Positions 21,171-34,000 of a DNA stretch of 64,000 nt are shown here, piece after piece (within the stretch, counting starts at the first letter, position 1; every line of letters begins with the position of its first letter). The notes under the pieces were generated by a model. That model was not told the origin of the DNA and did not search any database. It was given only the letters and a program-made list of their open reading frames with translations. This DNA comes from Nymphaea colorata (Eukaryota > Streptophyta > Magnoliopsida > Nymphaeales > Nymphaeaceae), in the NCBI RefSeq assembly GCF_008831285.2, contig NC_045149.1, positions 15,278,578 through 15,342,577 on the forward strand, read 5' to 3'. A program made the position numbers and the translations under genes.

Positions 21171-24100
21171 CACCCCTACGGCAGAAAAGCAGGGCCAAGG
21201 AGCATGCCCCACGCGACTGCCCCTTAAAACTCATCTAAATTACAGAAAACATATGTTTCGATTCAAAGAAAGTAACAAACCACCCCTGCCTTTACTTTAC
21301 TTTTTTTTTTCCCCCTTTAAACTTCTTTCACAGAAATGTCGCGGTGATGAAACTACCATGGCCTTACAGAAGCGTACATGGTTATTTGAAATTCGTAAAG
21401 GGGAGTGAGGCACTGGGCTTTTCAATTCAAGGCCTCCATCCGCTTGGCAGTAGAAATTAACTTGTGTAACGCTTTTTGGAGTTTTCTCCGTTTAAGCAAA
21501 ACTTTTGGTACATAGTTAGATTATAAACAATTGTGAATATTGCATCTGGATCGCCCGAATTTGAGCAGTTCAGATTCCTGCAAATAACTAAATGAAATTT
21601 CTGTTTTTTTTTTTTTCTTTAACTTGGCTATGTGTCACTAGAACCACAGATTCTCGAGAAATCTCAGAAGGAAAGTGTCTCCTTGTACTTGAAAAAATTT
21701 CTTGTTTTTTCTTTTTCTCAAAACTGTTGGTCAGCAGACACACACACACTATTTGGAATGATCATTCTCATATCTCGTTTCCTCGAAATTACAACAGCTT
21801 TTGGAATCATATTAAGACAAAACTTAACATATTTTCATGAATATATGTGCCTACATCTGTCAGCCATGGTTGACTTAAGAGGTTACAAAGCAGAGGGGCC
21901 ATCTCTCGGCTAAACTGGCGGGTTGAGTAATTCCTGTGAAGGGCTGTGGGCACGCCAGTAACGCGCAATGGGGAGAGAGAATCTTGAAAGGTAAAGCGAG
22001 CAGCAGGGCTGGCATTTTCTTTCTTGGGAGATTGCCAAGGGAGATCTTTGTTGACTTGGGAAGAAACCGAGTAGAAGGAAAGAGAGAAGAAAAAATTTGA
22101 GAGTTGTTGGTTTTCGTTTTGCTTTTTTTCCCCTAGAAATCACGGAAAGCAAAGCATCCTATTCTTTGGCCCTCCTCCTTCTGCTGCACTTGGCTGGTGA
22201 AAGGACAGCCCTTGTCTCCCTATTGTGGTACACAGTGTTTGGCCCCCACCAACGATCGGCCTATTGGATTTTTCACCGTCCACGAGACATAAATCTTTCT
22301 GGTTTCCACCCCAAGATAGATTTTTTTTCTTTCAAAGGAAATGAGTTCGTTCAAGGATTCCTGAACTTGAAGCTGCTCAGCTGAACAATTCTTTAAGCAT
22401 GTCTCGTTTTAAAAGAAGATTGGATCGACAGACTTCGTTTTCTCCTTGAATGCTCCACAATGAAGTTGCTGATCAGTATACCAGTCAGTCTTCCGGCAAA
22501 AGCGAGGTATGAATCAGGCGGAAAGGATGGTTTTCCGGGAGGTGTCCAGGCAGAGCAGGAAGGCAGGCCAATGGCTGCCTTGTTAAGGCTGGTTTGATGG
22601 GCATGATAACTTTTACTTCACTTCAAGTAAAAAAGGTTGTTCCTGTCAAAAAAAGAGTTAACCAAGACAGGTGAAAAATCGTTTAAGATAATTTAATGGA
22701 TCTTACAGCTTTTCTAACTTGAAATCTAGAGAAGTTGAAAGGGGTTCGAACCCTTTTTCTTCTTAAGTATTCTTAGGGAAGGAATCCGGTTACCAAACAC
22801 GTCTCCAACCGATGGAGAAGTATATTCTGGTTTTGAATGCATTGAGTTATGGATAAAGTATGCAAGTAAAACCTTCTTCAAAGCAATATCTTTCGGCATT
22901 CTTTTGATTAGGTAGTTATTGACAGTGCAATTCTTTGATGTGATTTTACTTCTTATCTTGAAGAGAACTAAAATATCTATCATGGAACTATCTTTTGCTA
23001 TACTGTAACAGATGATGTGTGAAAAGTTGGATTTGAAGCAACTCGCGATCAAATCAAGTCATTCTTCTTGCTACTATATATATTTTCATACTACAAACCT
23101 AATTACCTCTGATCCAGTATCATCTGAGATCTTCAAAATATGAAAAATCTATGAATTTAAAATCAGACTGATTTTAATTGAGTGTAACAATAAAATAAAA
23201 TGAGAATCACATGTGTGGATCTCTAATTCAAGTTCAATTTGATGGAACATGAACCGTCTATGAAACGACAACTACAAACAGTCAACCAAAAAAAAAAAGA
23301 AAAAAAAGAAAAGGAAATCCGGAAGATCGATTATCTCTGGAAATATGATATCCTTTGCTTTTAATCGAACCTTTTTCACATTGTCAATTGTCAAATCTTC
23401 GATGCCCATTAAGTCTGCCAAATAATTATGACTGCAGACCCCGTGATGTGGAACGGCCGATACCAATTGATTCTGATATTAGTCTCGAAGGAGAAAGCAG
23501 CAAACGAATAAACCATTTTCATGTGACAGGGCGCTCTAGAGCCCCAAGGTTCTTCGAATTTGTCAATTTAGAGCGGCAGTTTCCTGGCAAATTGTGAAAT
23601 GCGAAAAGCAGGCCAATATTTTTTTATTTCATTTAACCACCTTCATTTTTAACACGTAATGAGTCCCAAAACCGCTGAAATGGATTAAGCAAAGTGATTG
23701 TTTAATCGTAAGGAGGACAGCAAAATGCTTTTCACCGAATTCTTTCTCCCAGATTGGCATGTTTCTTCTTTTTATGTTTTGGAGAACAATCAGTTTTTAG
23801 AAAGAAAACAATGAGGTTGAAATAAAGTGCATGGGTGGTGCTCAGTGAATAGAGAATGAATAGGGGCGTGCTTTTGGAAAATTTGCCAAGTTATCACTTG
23901 ACTGGGAGCTCTCGGGGCGCGTGATTAGCGGCGTCGAAATGCAAAGCAATTAATGAGAGCACTATAGATTGACAGTTACGTTGGCAGAGTGACGACACCA
24001 AAGGACTCTGAGAAATTTCAGCACAATTCATTGTCCTATTGAAATTGGAGTTGCGGTGGATTCTTGCATTCCGCCATTAAAGCTTAGCTATCAGATCGAA

Positions 24101-27100
24101 GCCAAAGGCAAAGACATGACAAGGAAAAGATTTCGAGTTCCATTAGAAGACGACACTTCACATTTTATGCGGTGGTTTCCTCCTGGTCTGAGTCGACTTC
24201 TTTCACGCAGAACCTTACCACGTGGCCATATCCCCATGCACCAATGCAAAGTTAAAACTAAAAAGTGTCATTCAATCCCTCTTCTCTCTCTCTCTCCCTC
24301 TCTTAACAAAAGTGGAGTCAAAGTTGAATTGGGTAGCATTAAAAATTGATAAAATCTTCAAAACAAATCTAAGTTTAAAGTGATAATTAGTCAAAATCTT
24401 AAATGGAAACGAATTAGCAAATAAGAACATTGTTAACAAAGAACTATCTTAATTCTCCTTGTATAACTGAAAGTTGGATATACATGGGCTGAGTTTATAT
24501 ATATATATATATGTACACACACAAAGACACATACAACAAGAAGAAGAAACTAATACACCAAATAAATCTCCCATGATGCTTTCTTGTCAATTGTTATCTT
24601 TTCATGTGTGCATTATAGCAACTTTATCCAACAGAATATATTGACACTTTGGAATCAAAGCTATCATAGCTCATGCAATACATTAGGTAGGACAGAAGCG
24701 GGTCGGATCCTGCACTGCACGGGTCTTTTTATTTATTCTCTTTCATGTACTAAATCCTATTATGACTCGACATCCAAGGTATGCCATGGGAACTGAGATT
24801 CGTTGGCATCAGCCAGTGGAGCGACACATATCATGTTGGCATCTCACTGAAATAAAACATCTCCGACAGATTCCAAAACTTTATTCAATTTCGGTTAATT
24901 TATTTTCAATATAAGCAATAAAATCATTTTAAAAAATAAAAAATGAGTATATCCTATGATTAAAAATCATAAAAGAAAAAGAAGAAGAAGAAGAAGAAGA
25001 AAAGTGCCAACAACTGAGCTACCAAACGGTTGCACTTTGGATATGATTGGGGAGATTGACTCTCAAAGACGCTTTGCCGGTGGTGAAATCATTATCGGAC
25101 TCAAGATACCGATGTAGCGGCTCCGTTGGCATTGTGAAGAGAAATAATAGCGTGTTGACCCCGGAGGCAATCTAAAAGTCAATTTTAATCATGTGATGCT
25201 GTCTGCTGTACTGTCGAATCCGCAGAAGACAAAGTATGAACCAGTTGAAAGAAAAAAGGGAAGAAGAGGTTATGAAAAAGGAGGAGATTATTGAAGAAAA
25301 TTTGGCCACATTAGAGTCGCCGCCCTTCTAAGATGTTAAGGACCTCATCTCTTATGCCCACTCCTAGACTATTCTATAATCAAATCAAACTATACATGAA
25401 GGGATATATAAATTCCACATACATGTAAAAAAAAAAACCAATACCCACCTTCTTAAACTTCAAAAGATGTTGGAAAGTAGAGATTTAGAGGCACTGAAAT
25501 TTAGAGTTCACATTGAAACGCCGGGCGACTTGAGTTTCGATTCACGCAAAGAATGTTACGTGGCTGGAGTTTGATCCGGGGGCTTATTTTACGAGTCACA
25601 CGGGATTCACGCATCGGATTTGCTCTCTTTCATTCTACTGATTTCTCCGGTGGAGACACAATGAGAAAGGAGAACACTATAATTGCAAACCGACTGTGCT
25701 ACCGGGCGGTACGGTCCGCATCTGAGGGGCGACATCAAGCCAGGGAAAGTTAATAGCTTTTGCTCAGTAAGTGTAGGACCCATCAATAAATGAAATGTGG
25801 GTTCCACCAGCAATCCCCGAATATTTTCAAGATATCCGGAAATTGGAAGATCGAAATAAAAAAAAAAAAAATCAGGAAAAAGGCACAAACACGAATCTAA
25901 AGAGCCCGTGATCTGATAAAGAGGCATAATAACTTGTGATTCTTTTTTTTCTTTGTTGGCTTATTTTTTGGTGTTCAGAATCTATCTATCTATCGTTTTT
26001 ATTTTTCTCGTTAAGGATTCTTTGAGATAAAACTATGTCTGCCTTAATCATGAATGGTAAATCTGATCTTTCCTAACTTTTGTACTTGCAAAAGGTAGGG
26101 ACAAATCTTTCGTTTGTTTCTTCTAAGTCTCGTTTAGGGAAAAAAAGAAGCGTATGGTACAGTGTTTTTCTAGCTTTGCCCAAACATGATCAAATGTAAC
26201 CAAATCTTACCTAGCAACAGCCTTGGGCATTGTCATCAACAAAAGTCTTTCCCTAAGTTTCAAGTCACATGAGTTATTTAGGGACGATAGTGTTCCCTCT
26301 TTTATATTTAAGCTTAAGGAGAAAAACTATTTATGGGTGTGGACCCAGCTGCTCTTAAGGACATGCCTAAATGTATCTTTATTGGCGATAAAAAGGTCTA
26401 AGGCCTATCCTTGAGTTTTATGGGAATAACATTTCCTAAGGGAATGTTTGAATATGGGAATAAACAAAAGAATTTGTCTCGACCGTACACTCAACATTCA
26501 AACACGCTAGAAGATGTATTTCCAAAACTTTTGTCGCATAAAAAGGGATGCTCAAAAGATCTTTCAAACATGCCCTCATTTAAACTTGCAAACATTGCAC
26601 TTCTAGGTTCCATTTTTTGTCATTTGAATCCTAATAACAAATTGCACTCGGGAACCAACCAGCTACGCTAAACCCCTTGAATTTACACTCTCAAAATGCC
26701 GCCCAACTTATTAAGATTGGAGAGTCCATAAGGCTTGGTCCACCTTGTAGGTGGTCGAGGTTCTACTCATATGAGTGTCATGGCTGCTAAATATCCGGCA
26801 AATACACCATGCATGTTATACCGCTGAGGATGCTACAAATTAAGTTTGATATATAGACATTGAAGACTTTTACTTTGATATACACGTAACTGATGATTAT
26901 ACATGATGTTACTTTTTGTTTTCATCTCGGCGATTGCTTCTGGATTGGGGGGAAGGAAGGGGTTTGAAACGAAACCATAGGCATAGGGCAAATATCCAAA
27001 GAGAATCTTTTGACTGTAGCAATGGTTCTGTGTCTAAGCTTTTGGATGACAAACCGAAAAAGCTATGAATCATTCCATTTACTGTTGAAGTGTGAGGTAC

Positions 27101-29490
27101 CAGGCATGCTGTTATGACTACCCAAAGGGGGCTTCGTCTTAAAGAGACGAGCTAGCCTAGTGGGTGGGCTATGGCTGTCATGCAGGCAGTCACAGCTCAT
27201 GAAACCACTCATGGCGTCGCTCTTTCTGTACCCAAAGCTACAAAGATGCTTCTGCTTCTCCATTACTTCCAAAAAGGCTCTTCCCTTATTGCATCCAGGA
27301 GGGTTTTAGAGGAATCATTTCTTATTGTTTTGATTGGGGAGATGGGATCTGCCCTTCTGCTGCTACAACGTCTGGGCCTTCTGCAACATATGCCTTGACC
27401 TGTATCGATTCATATAAGGAAAGTTGGTAGAATGGTACTCAAGTATTAATATATTCTGTATGGTTTGAAGTAGATAAATACGTCTCAGATCACATCTGGA
27501 TCAGTTCAGATGTAGCAGAAAATAACAAAGTTCTCTTACCATTTCCACCCCATTTGTAATCCCACTAAGATTAATTTCTCGACGAAGCAAAAGTTAAGCT
27601 TCGTGTGATGTTAACAATTTTGAATTAATAAGACTCACGTACGTAGAGTTTCGAGTGCACATCCAGAGAGAGATATGTCAGACACCCATTTCAAGTTATA
27701 TGGCCTACGAGTTGTCCGGGAAAACCGGAACAAGGTGCATATATTGAGTTATTCTCATTCCTCTTCTTCTTCTTTCCATTTTCTTTTCTCTTTTTTCCCT
27801 CCTTCTTCCTCTAAATAAGTGGCGTTCAGGCTCTACCATGAAAAAGTTTGATAGTTGGGACAACTTCTTTGAAATGTTTATGATATTTTACCTTCTTTTC
27901 TTTTTGAGAATATAGGTGTAATTTCATATACTTTGGCATGCTATTTTATAGAAATTAAACTTTCATGGCCTGTTTAAACGCACAATGGTTCCATTACTGC
28001 CAGACTGTTTTAAGATTCTTATAGATAGAGATCCGATGTAGTTACTGCGATTTGAGCAGGCAAACATCTTATCAAAATGACTCCAAAGTGTTGGGATTAT
28101 CAATTGTTTGCAGTGGCCATTAACTCCACTAGCTGCTAGGGATTGCTTTAAAGACCACACATTCAAGGAGATGGTTCCCTACTTTTCCTAAAGATCTGTG
28201 CACCATGAGTTCACATTCATACAAACATCATCCTTTCCGACGATTAGTTTGGAAGAAGCTTGAAAACGATTTCTTTTACAGTGAAATTGCACACAAGCAG
28301 TGAACGTAGTTGCGCCACCAACAAGACTAAGCTCGCAAGCAACTCATCAAGGGGTTCGCAGTTCTATTGAATTTTGAACCCTAACTGCTTTCAAAACAAT
28401 TGAAGCCTTACTTACGGCACCAAACCCTTCACAGGACACGTGAACAGCATTAAACTAAATTGATCGATTATATTTTGCTTTAAAATAAAAAAAAAAACTC
28501 ACTTTCAGGCATATATTTGATAAATAATTTCAAAAAGGGCACCATTTTTTTCTATTTTGCAATAAAAAGTCTTCCTTTTAATGAAAACTGTTAAATAAGA
28601 TTAATAACAGGCCGGAGGCCTACCCTCCAGCAGCTCTGTTTCCTGAAAACTGTTAAATAAGAGCGTGAAGTGAATTAGATACATAACTTAAAAAACAGAA
28701 AACAGTACCTGCAATTTCATTTTAGTATTACCCCCTAACACTAAATTACATCATTACTGTTTTAGCTAAAATTTCCTATTTTTTTATTATTATTAAAAAG
28801 AAAAAGGCCCATAGAGTATAATACCTATAGTTTTTCGACCAGAACTCTGAGATACTTCTACCAAGACTGTCACTGGTTATATCTCACAATGTAGAGAATA
28901 ACCTGTAGTACATGAAGAAATCTTTGGATCTTGAGTTACGATTCTTTTTCAATTTATATACGGCATTCCATGTCTAATTTTGCTTCCAAAAGTGTGTGTA
29001 TATATATATACACACACACACACACCCTCTCTCTCTCTCTTTCTCTCTTTATGCCAGCATTCCTCCTTTAACCATCTTTAAAAACATGCAACAATGGGAT
29101 CCCCAAAGTGCTAAGTGCATACGTTTTTCCTTTTCTACTTTCCCTTTTGCATCTTTTCATTTGCCCCATTTGTTCTCTTCTTTGAACACACTTTTATATC
29201 AAATAATTGCACATACACTTCTTTTGCGTGAACCAAGATTGTATGCAAAAGCAACTAAATAACTAGTGCCATTCGTTTTCGTCCTAAATCTTTCTCGTTC
29301 CCATTCAACAAAATGAGGAGAACGGTAGTCCCCTAGTTAAGGACTATCTACGTGTTAGTAGGCAAGAGCATCAAGTTAAGAACAAACTTCACGATTGCTA
29401 CTTCAGATAACTAAACTCGATGTCTTTCCATCCCAAGTTTTTACCATGAATGCAGAATGTGATGATCACCAAGGTTTAAGACAAAATCAT
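21171..29490. other. Gene-poor interval, left part
   Basis: No supported gene. It has microsatellites: (TA)n at about 24498-24511, an (AAG)n tract at about 24977-25003, and (TA)n-(CA)n-(CT)n near 28999-29050. Short open frames (for example 22097-22384, 26411-26671 and 27171-27398) lack recognisable domains. A GGGGTTCGAACCC block at 22740 looks like a tRNA T-arm, but no cloverleaf fits. Confidence 0.5.
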
Positions 29491-29499
29491 CATTCGCAA

Positions 29500-29714
29500 A
29501 TCCAGATGTGGGCTTGTGTGGACAGTTGCTCACACATAAAATCCATTTATTTACATAGCAGTTGGCCCCAAATATTTGTTTATTTATATGTTGCGCCGCT
29601 CAATCATTTACGCATTTATACGCGGTGACCCTCAATGCGTTATTATATATTCCAAAGGTCTAAGATTTTATGAATTAGTGCTCTTCACCCAAAAATTTCG
29701 GACTCCGCCACTGA
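29500..29714 (-). mobile_element. Degenerate hAT-like MITE, one end preserved
   Basis: Read on the minus strand from 29714, the sequence starts CAGTGGCGGAGTCCGAAATT and soon has CACTAATTCA. This matches the left end and inner sequence of the intact element at 56729-56899, which has the same CACTAATTCA block. The far end (near 29500, GTGAGCAACTGTCCACACAA) resembles the inner right part of that family, but the terminal repeat there is lost. No target duplication could be assigned. Confidence 0.5.
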
Positions 29715-32700
29715 AAGTAATGTGGTGCATGTAATGTATATAGATCAGCTAAGAGGAGTTACCATTCCCCTTGGAAATGATGGCTACTTATGTCTCCGCT
29801 AAGTGCTAACCCAGGGTTTGCTCTCAATTATCAGAACTGAAGTTGGTGAAATGCTACAACTTTTTATCTTACCAAAGGCATAGAAAGAAACCTGAAGGAA
29901 ATTCCCAATGACAAAGCATTTTCTTGGGAAAATGCTTCTTTGCAAAAGGGAAAATAAAGCCAACGTGCTGGCTAATTGAGGATCAAAGCTGCCAAGGCAT
30001 TGGCTTTCCATGTGACGCGCCATCTTTTGGAGTCAGGGACCCCATTCCTTCCTATGGACCCCTGATTAGGGCCTGTCATGGGAAAAAGGGCACGCATTGG
30101 AGAAAACGTTTGAGAACTGCGCTTTCCCATGGGAAATTGCTTTCTGCATGTCTCCAACGAGAATGAATACTTTGCTGGTTTTTTGTTTTCACAGGGACAC
30201 GGCTTGCGTCCTCGATGATCCGAAATGCATACTGACATAGACACCGTTAGGTACTAACAAATTCATATTGATTTAGTAATATTGAATTGTCCAAAATAGT
30301 TTTTAATAAAAAAAAATAAGATGGAACGATATATGAAATGAGTCTCATATTTTCAGGAAAAGGGATGGAGCGAGAGAAATAGCACGCGTGGAACAAGACC
30401 CTTATTATGAAAAGGGAAAATTTCATGGGACATAATTGTAGGATCAACGCTTTCATGATCTCATCTTTTTCTAGAAAATTGTCTCCAACCATTTTATGGT
30501 TCCCTGATCAGGGTACGCTTTCGCTGATACAATTTTGCAAATTTTTCCACCATTTTTTCGAGTTGGTAAAGTATGTAACATAAATTAAGGGCTGCCCAAC
30601 GCAGGATAGTGTATTCTGGTTAGCTCCCACTATTCATTGCTTGTTCAGCAAGAAATGAAGTAAAATCTTATTTGATGGTTTCCAGCAAAAGTATGTGGTT
30701 CTTTTGGAAAATTCAAACGTGAGCCCCCCCCCCCCCCTCCTCCAAAAACTAAAGCAAAAGGCCACTAGATTGGGCCCAATCCTTGTTTTCTGAAAAAACA
30801 AAAAAATCCATATACAAGATGGAAAGGGAAACATGAAAGTTCAAGAATTTTGCATTCCAATAGAGTCGCTGTTAGCGCTATCATCGCACGATGGAGATTA
30901 TCCAAAGAATTTAAATGCAACAAAAGTTATGCTAACCAATTGACCGCAGTAAAATTTGGGAAGGCATGCCAGCGAGGATGTGGGAAGCATATATTAATAA
31001 ATTATTGAATAGTTTATAAGCATATCAACAGATAAAAGGGCTCAGAAAAGGACCTTTGTAAAGTATACAGTTAAATTATCCAAATAGTATATAAGCATAT
31101 ATGAGCTCTGACATGTTATGTTTCATCCTTTACATAATCAAACAAGTACGACACATTATTATATAGAACGGTTGAATCCAATGTCACCAGTAACTTTGGG
31201 AAGAAAATTTCTGAAAAGAAGCAGCAAACAATCTGTGGACGATGGGGTTGAATTTTTTAATTGGATTTGATTGCGGACCCACAAGAGGAGACTCATACCT
31301 AACGCATACAAGGAAAGCAATGGTTTTTGGTGTACGATAAGCTAAATTTTTCCTTTTTAGATGAACATTTGAAATAAACGCATTTGAGAATTGAGATTGC
31401 ATGTTTCATGTCCATAGAAGCTGCAGGAACACCTACAAAAAAGTAGGCTAGCTTAAGGCCTTCAGCAGGTAAAAGAGGTCTGAACTCGGCTTCCAGTTGC
31501 TCTGAAACTGAATCTGCGGCCAACTAGCATAAGAAATCTGTAGGCCCGTTTAAGGCCTTCAGGATGTAAAATAAGTCTGAACTAAGATTCACTTCTTCTG
31601 AAACTGTGTGCGTCCAACTAGCATAAGGTCAGAGATTTCCATGGAAATGGGTTGGATCTCAGATGGGACAAAGAAGTGCATATCAAATCCAAATCCAATT
31701 AAGAATGAGATCCTTTTTTCTTTTTTCATTGACATCCTTACTAGCCGGTTGTTGGAATACTTTAGATGAAAATGGATCCGTTCGTCAAAATATCAAGGCA
31801 TTTAAGCACTAAGGGATGGGAAAAATTAATATTTAGTGCTGAATATCTTGTAATATGTACCCTATTGTTGGGATTATGTGTGACATCATGGGTTGTCCAA
31901 TCAATACAACCCAAGGGACTACTAGTTCACACACACAATTTTTTTTAAAACTAATGACATTTACTACTTTTGAAACATATTTTTACCTTTAGCAATTTTT
32001 GAGTTATCCAAATTTTATGATTCATATATAGTTTACATAGTCTTCATGTGTGTGTGATATATATATATATATATAAACCATTGTCATGTAAGCACATTTT
32101 TATAACTTTTTCAAACGGGTAAATGAAAAACATGAAGCAGGAGCATATTTTATTATTACACCAACGATTAAGCATCCTTTTCTGTAAAATTTTCCCACGT
32201 TATTTGTCACCTTCCAGTTGTTTGGAAAGCATCCAGCTATGCCTAGTGACTGCCACACCCGTACTGAGCCTATGCCGTTCCGGACCATATCAGATCTCAA
32301 GACCCCATAAAAGCCATACAAGTAGCAATCCCAGTAACAATTGAATTGAATCAGTTGATTCGAATAAAATGCTGGCGAAACAATTTGATTCATCGTCCAA
32401 TAAAGAAGTGACATGTCTTGTCTTTATATATACACACACACACACTTTCGTGAAACATGCAAAAATTATTGGATGCCACTGACCTTCAGTTCCTTCCATC
32501 ATTCATTCTCTCAAGAATTTCAAATTCAAGGCAAATCCTGGCCGTCCATTTTCAAACCATTCTTTTCTCTAATAATATCGACGTTCAAAATATCTTGCAA
32601 GTTAAAATCTTGATACTTTCCTGCTAGAACTAAAAGACAGGTTAAAAGGAATATGCCAGGCCCATCGGGCTGAGGCACACAACGCTTCTTTAAATTTTTC

Positions 32701-34000
32701 TTAACCTTCACCACAACCATTCGCTCAAAAGCTGAAAATTTAGTGCTCGCGAAAGTTTTGAAGTCTAGACGAAAAGGAAGAGATAGTAATGGGAAAAACT
32801 GAAAAATCATAGAATGAAAAGACCTCGTTCTTCTGCATCTATGTAGTTCAATTACCAGTTCAGTCCAGAACCTAGAATGCGGCCATGAGACCGTGTCAAC
32901 ACCTGCCCCCCTGCTCTCACATCTCAATCATTTGTCTGGACCATTTTAATTAGGACAACTGTTTTTAACACTTTAGTTGTTCACAGACCCACCTCCCATT
33001 GAGAGACATGGAACCAACCAGAGAAGATGATAAAAAGACTAAGCGACTGGCTACATTATACTTCATACATGACCTTCGGCTTATGCAATTGTGACACTTC
33101 AGAAACGAGCTCAAATCTTAAAGATATTCACGTATTTGTTCATTTGAAAACAAAAAATGCAACATGATCACGTTGCGGACAAGCTCATACTGAAATAAAT
33201 TTTACGATTCAAATCAGGAAGCAAAGTTTCAGCAGATGAACCGAACAAGACAGAACTTGAAACAAATTTGAATCAGTGAAAAAAAATATTATATTGTTTT
33301 AAAATGAAAGCCAAAAAGTAAAAATTAACAATAAAAATAAAAAAGTTAAACATGGCATTAGTGAATCGAATGGTGCATAGAATTGCTGATGCACAGATTT
33401 CATCGAAATCAGTCCATTGAGGCCTACCTATCCCACAGACTTTTACCAAGCTCAGGGAAAGCCATGGATTTTCACCATGTTGCACACCGGTGTCAGCAAC
33501 AGAAACCAAGGCATGTGTATGCATGTAAATACTGCAATGCACTTTTGAAGAAAAAATGAATGCAACTGCGCACCTCTTGTCATGATAAAAAGTAAGACGT
33601 CCTGAAGCTTTTAACTATGCATACAAAGCCATGAGTTGAGATTATACTAGTTAATTGAACGAGGTTACAGATGGCAGGAACACCTAAAGCAGTAGCATAT
33701 TTACCAAAAGGTTGTGTCACCTTGTGTATTTATTTTTGTGTATATGCAAATTAGATTAAAAAACCATTGTGACATCCATGAATGTTTAACCATGTATTGC
33801 TATCAGCCTGAAAGCCTGTCCGCTAAGTGCATATGCACACAATATGCCTTAATCTCCCCTTCACAGGATGCAAGAATGATAAAAATTTCACATCTTCAAT
33901 AGAATTGAATGTTGTGCTGGACAAGAGGATCCCGTGGTCGTAAGCAAACAAGAAAATAAAGTGGGAAGATAAAAACCTGGACAGGACAAAGTTCAAAACC
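29715..34000. other. Gene-poor interval, right part
   Basis: No supported gene. It contains a C homopolymer (about 30723-30737), a tandem duplication (31454-31626), (TA)n at about 32058-32075 and (CA)n near 32431-32444. The part nearest 34000 should include the 3' UTR of the gene that ends at 34001. Confidence 0.5.
31454..31626. repeat. Tandem duplication, 97 bp offset
   Basis: TAAGGCCTTCAG starts at 31454 and again at 31551. Each copy continues with GTCTGAACT, TCTGAAACTG and CCAACTAGCATAAG in the same order, with small length differences. No coding potential is evident. Confidence 0.85.

Noticed and set aside
22735-22760. tRNA-like T-arm (GGGGTTCGAACCC followed by a T run)
   Set aside because: No acceptor stem, D-arm or anticodon arm can be folded in the preceding ~60 bases.
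26411-26671. 86-codon plus-strand frame
   Set aside because: No recognisable family, no splice-site or promoter support, and similar frames are expected by chance.
29924-30166. 80-codon frame with Cys/Lys-rich product
   Set aside because: It overlaps an equally long frame on the other strand and matches no domain I know.
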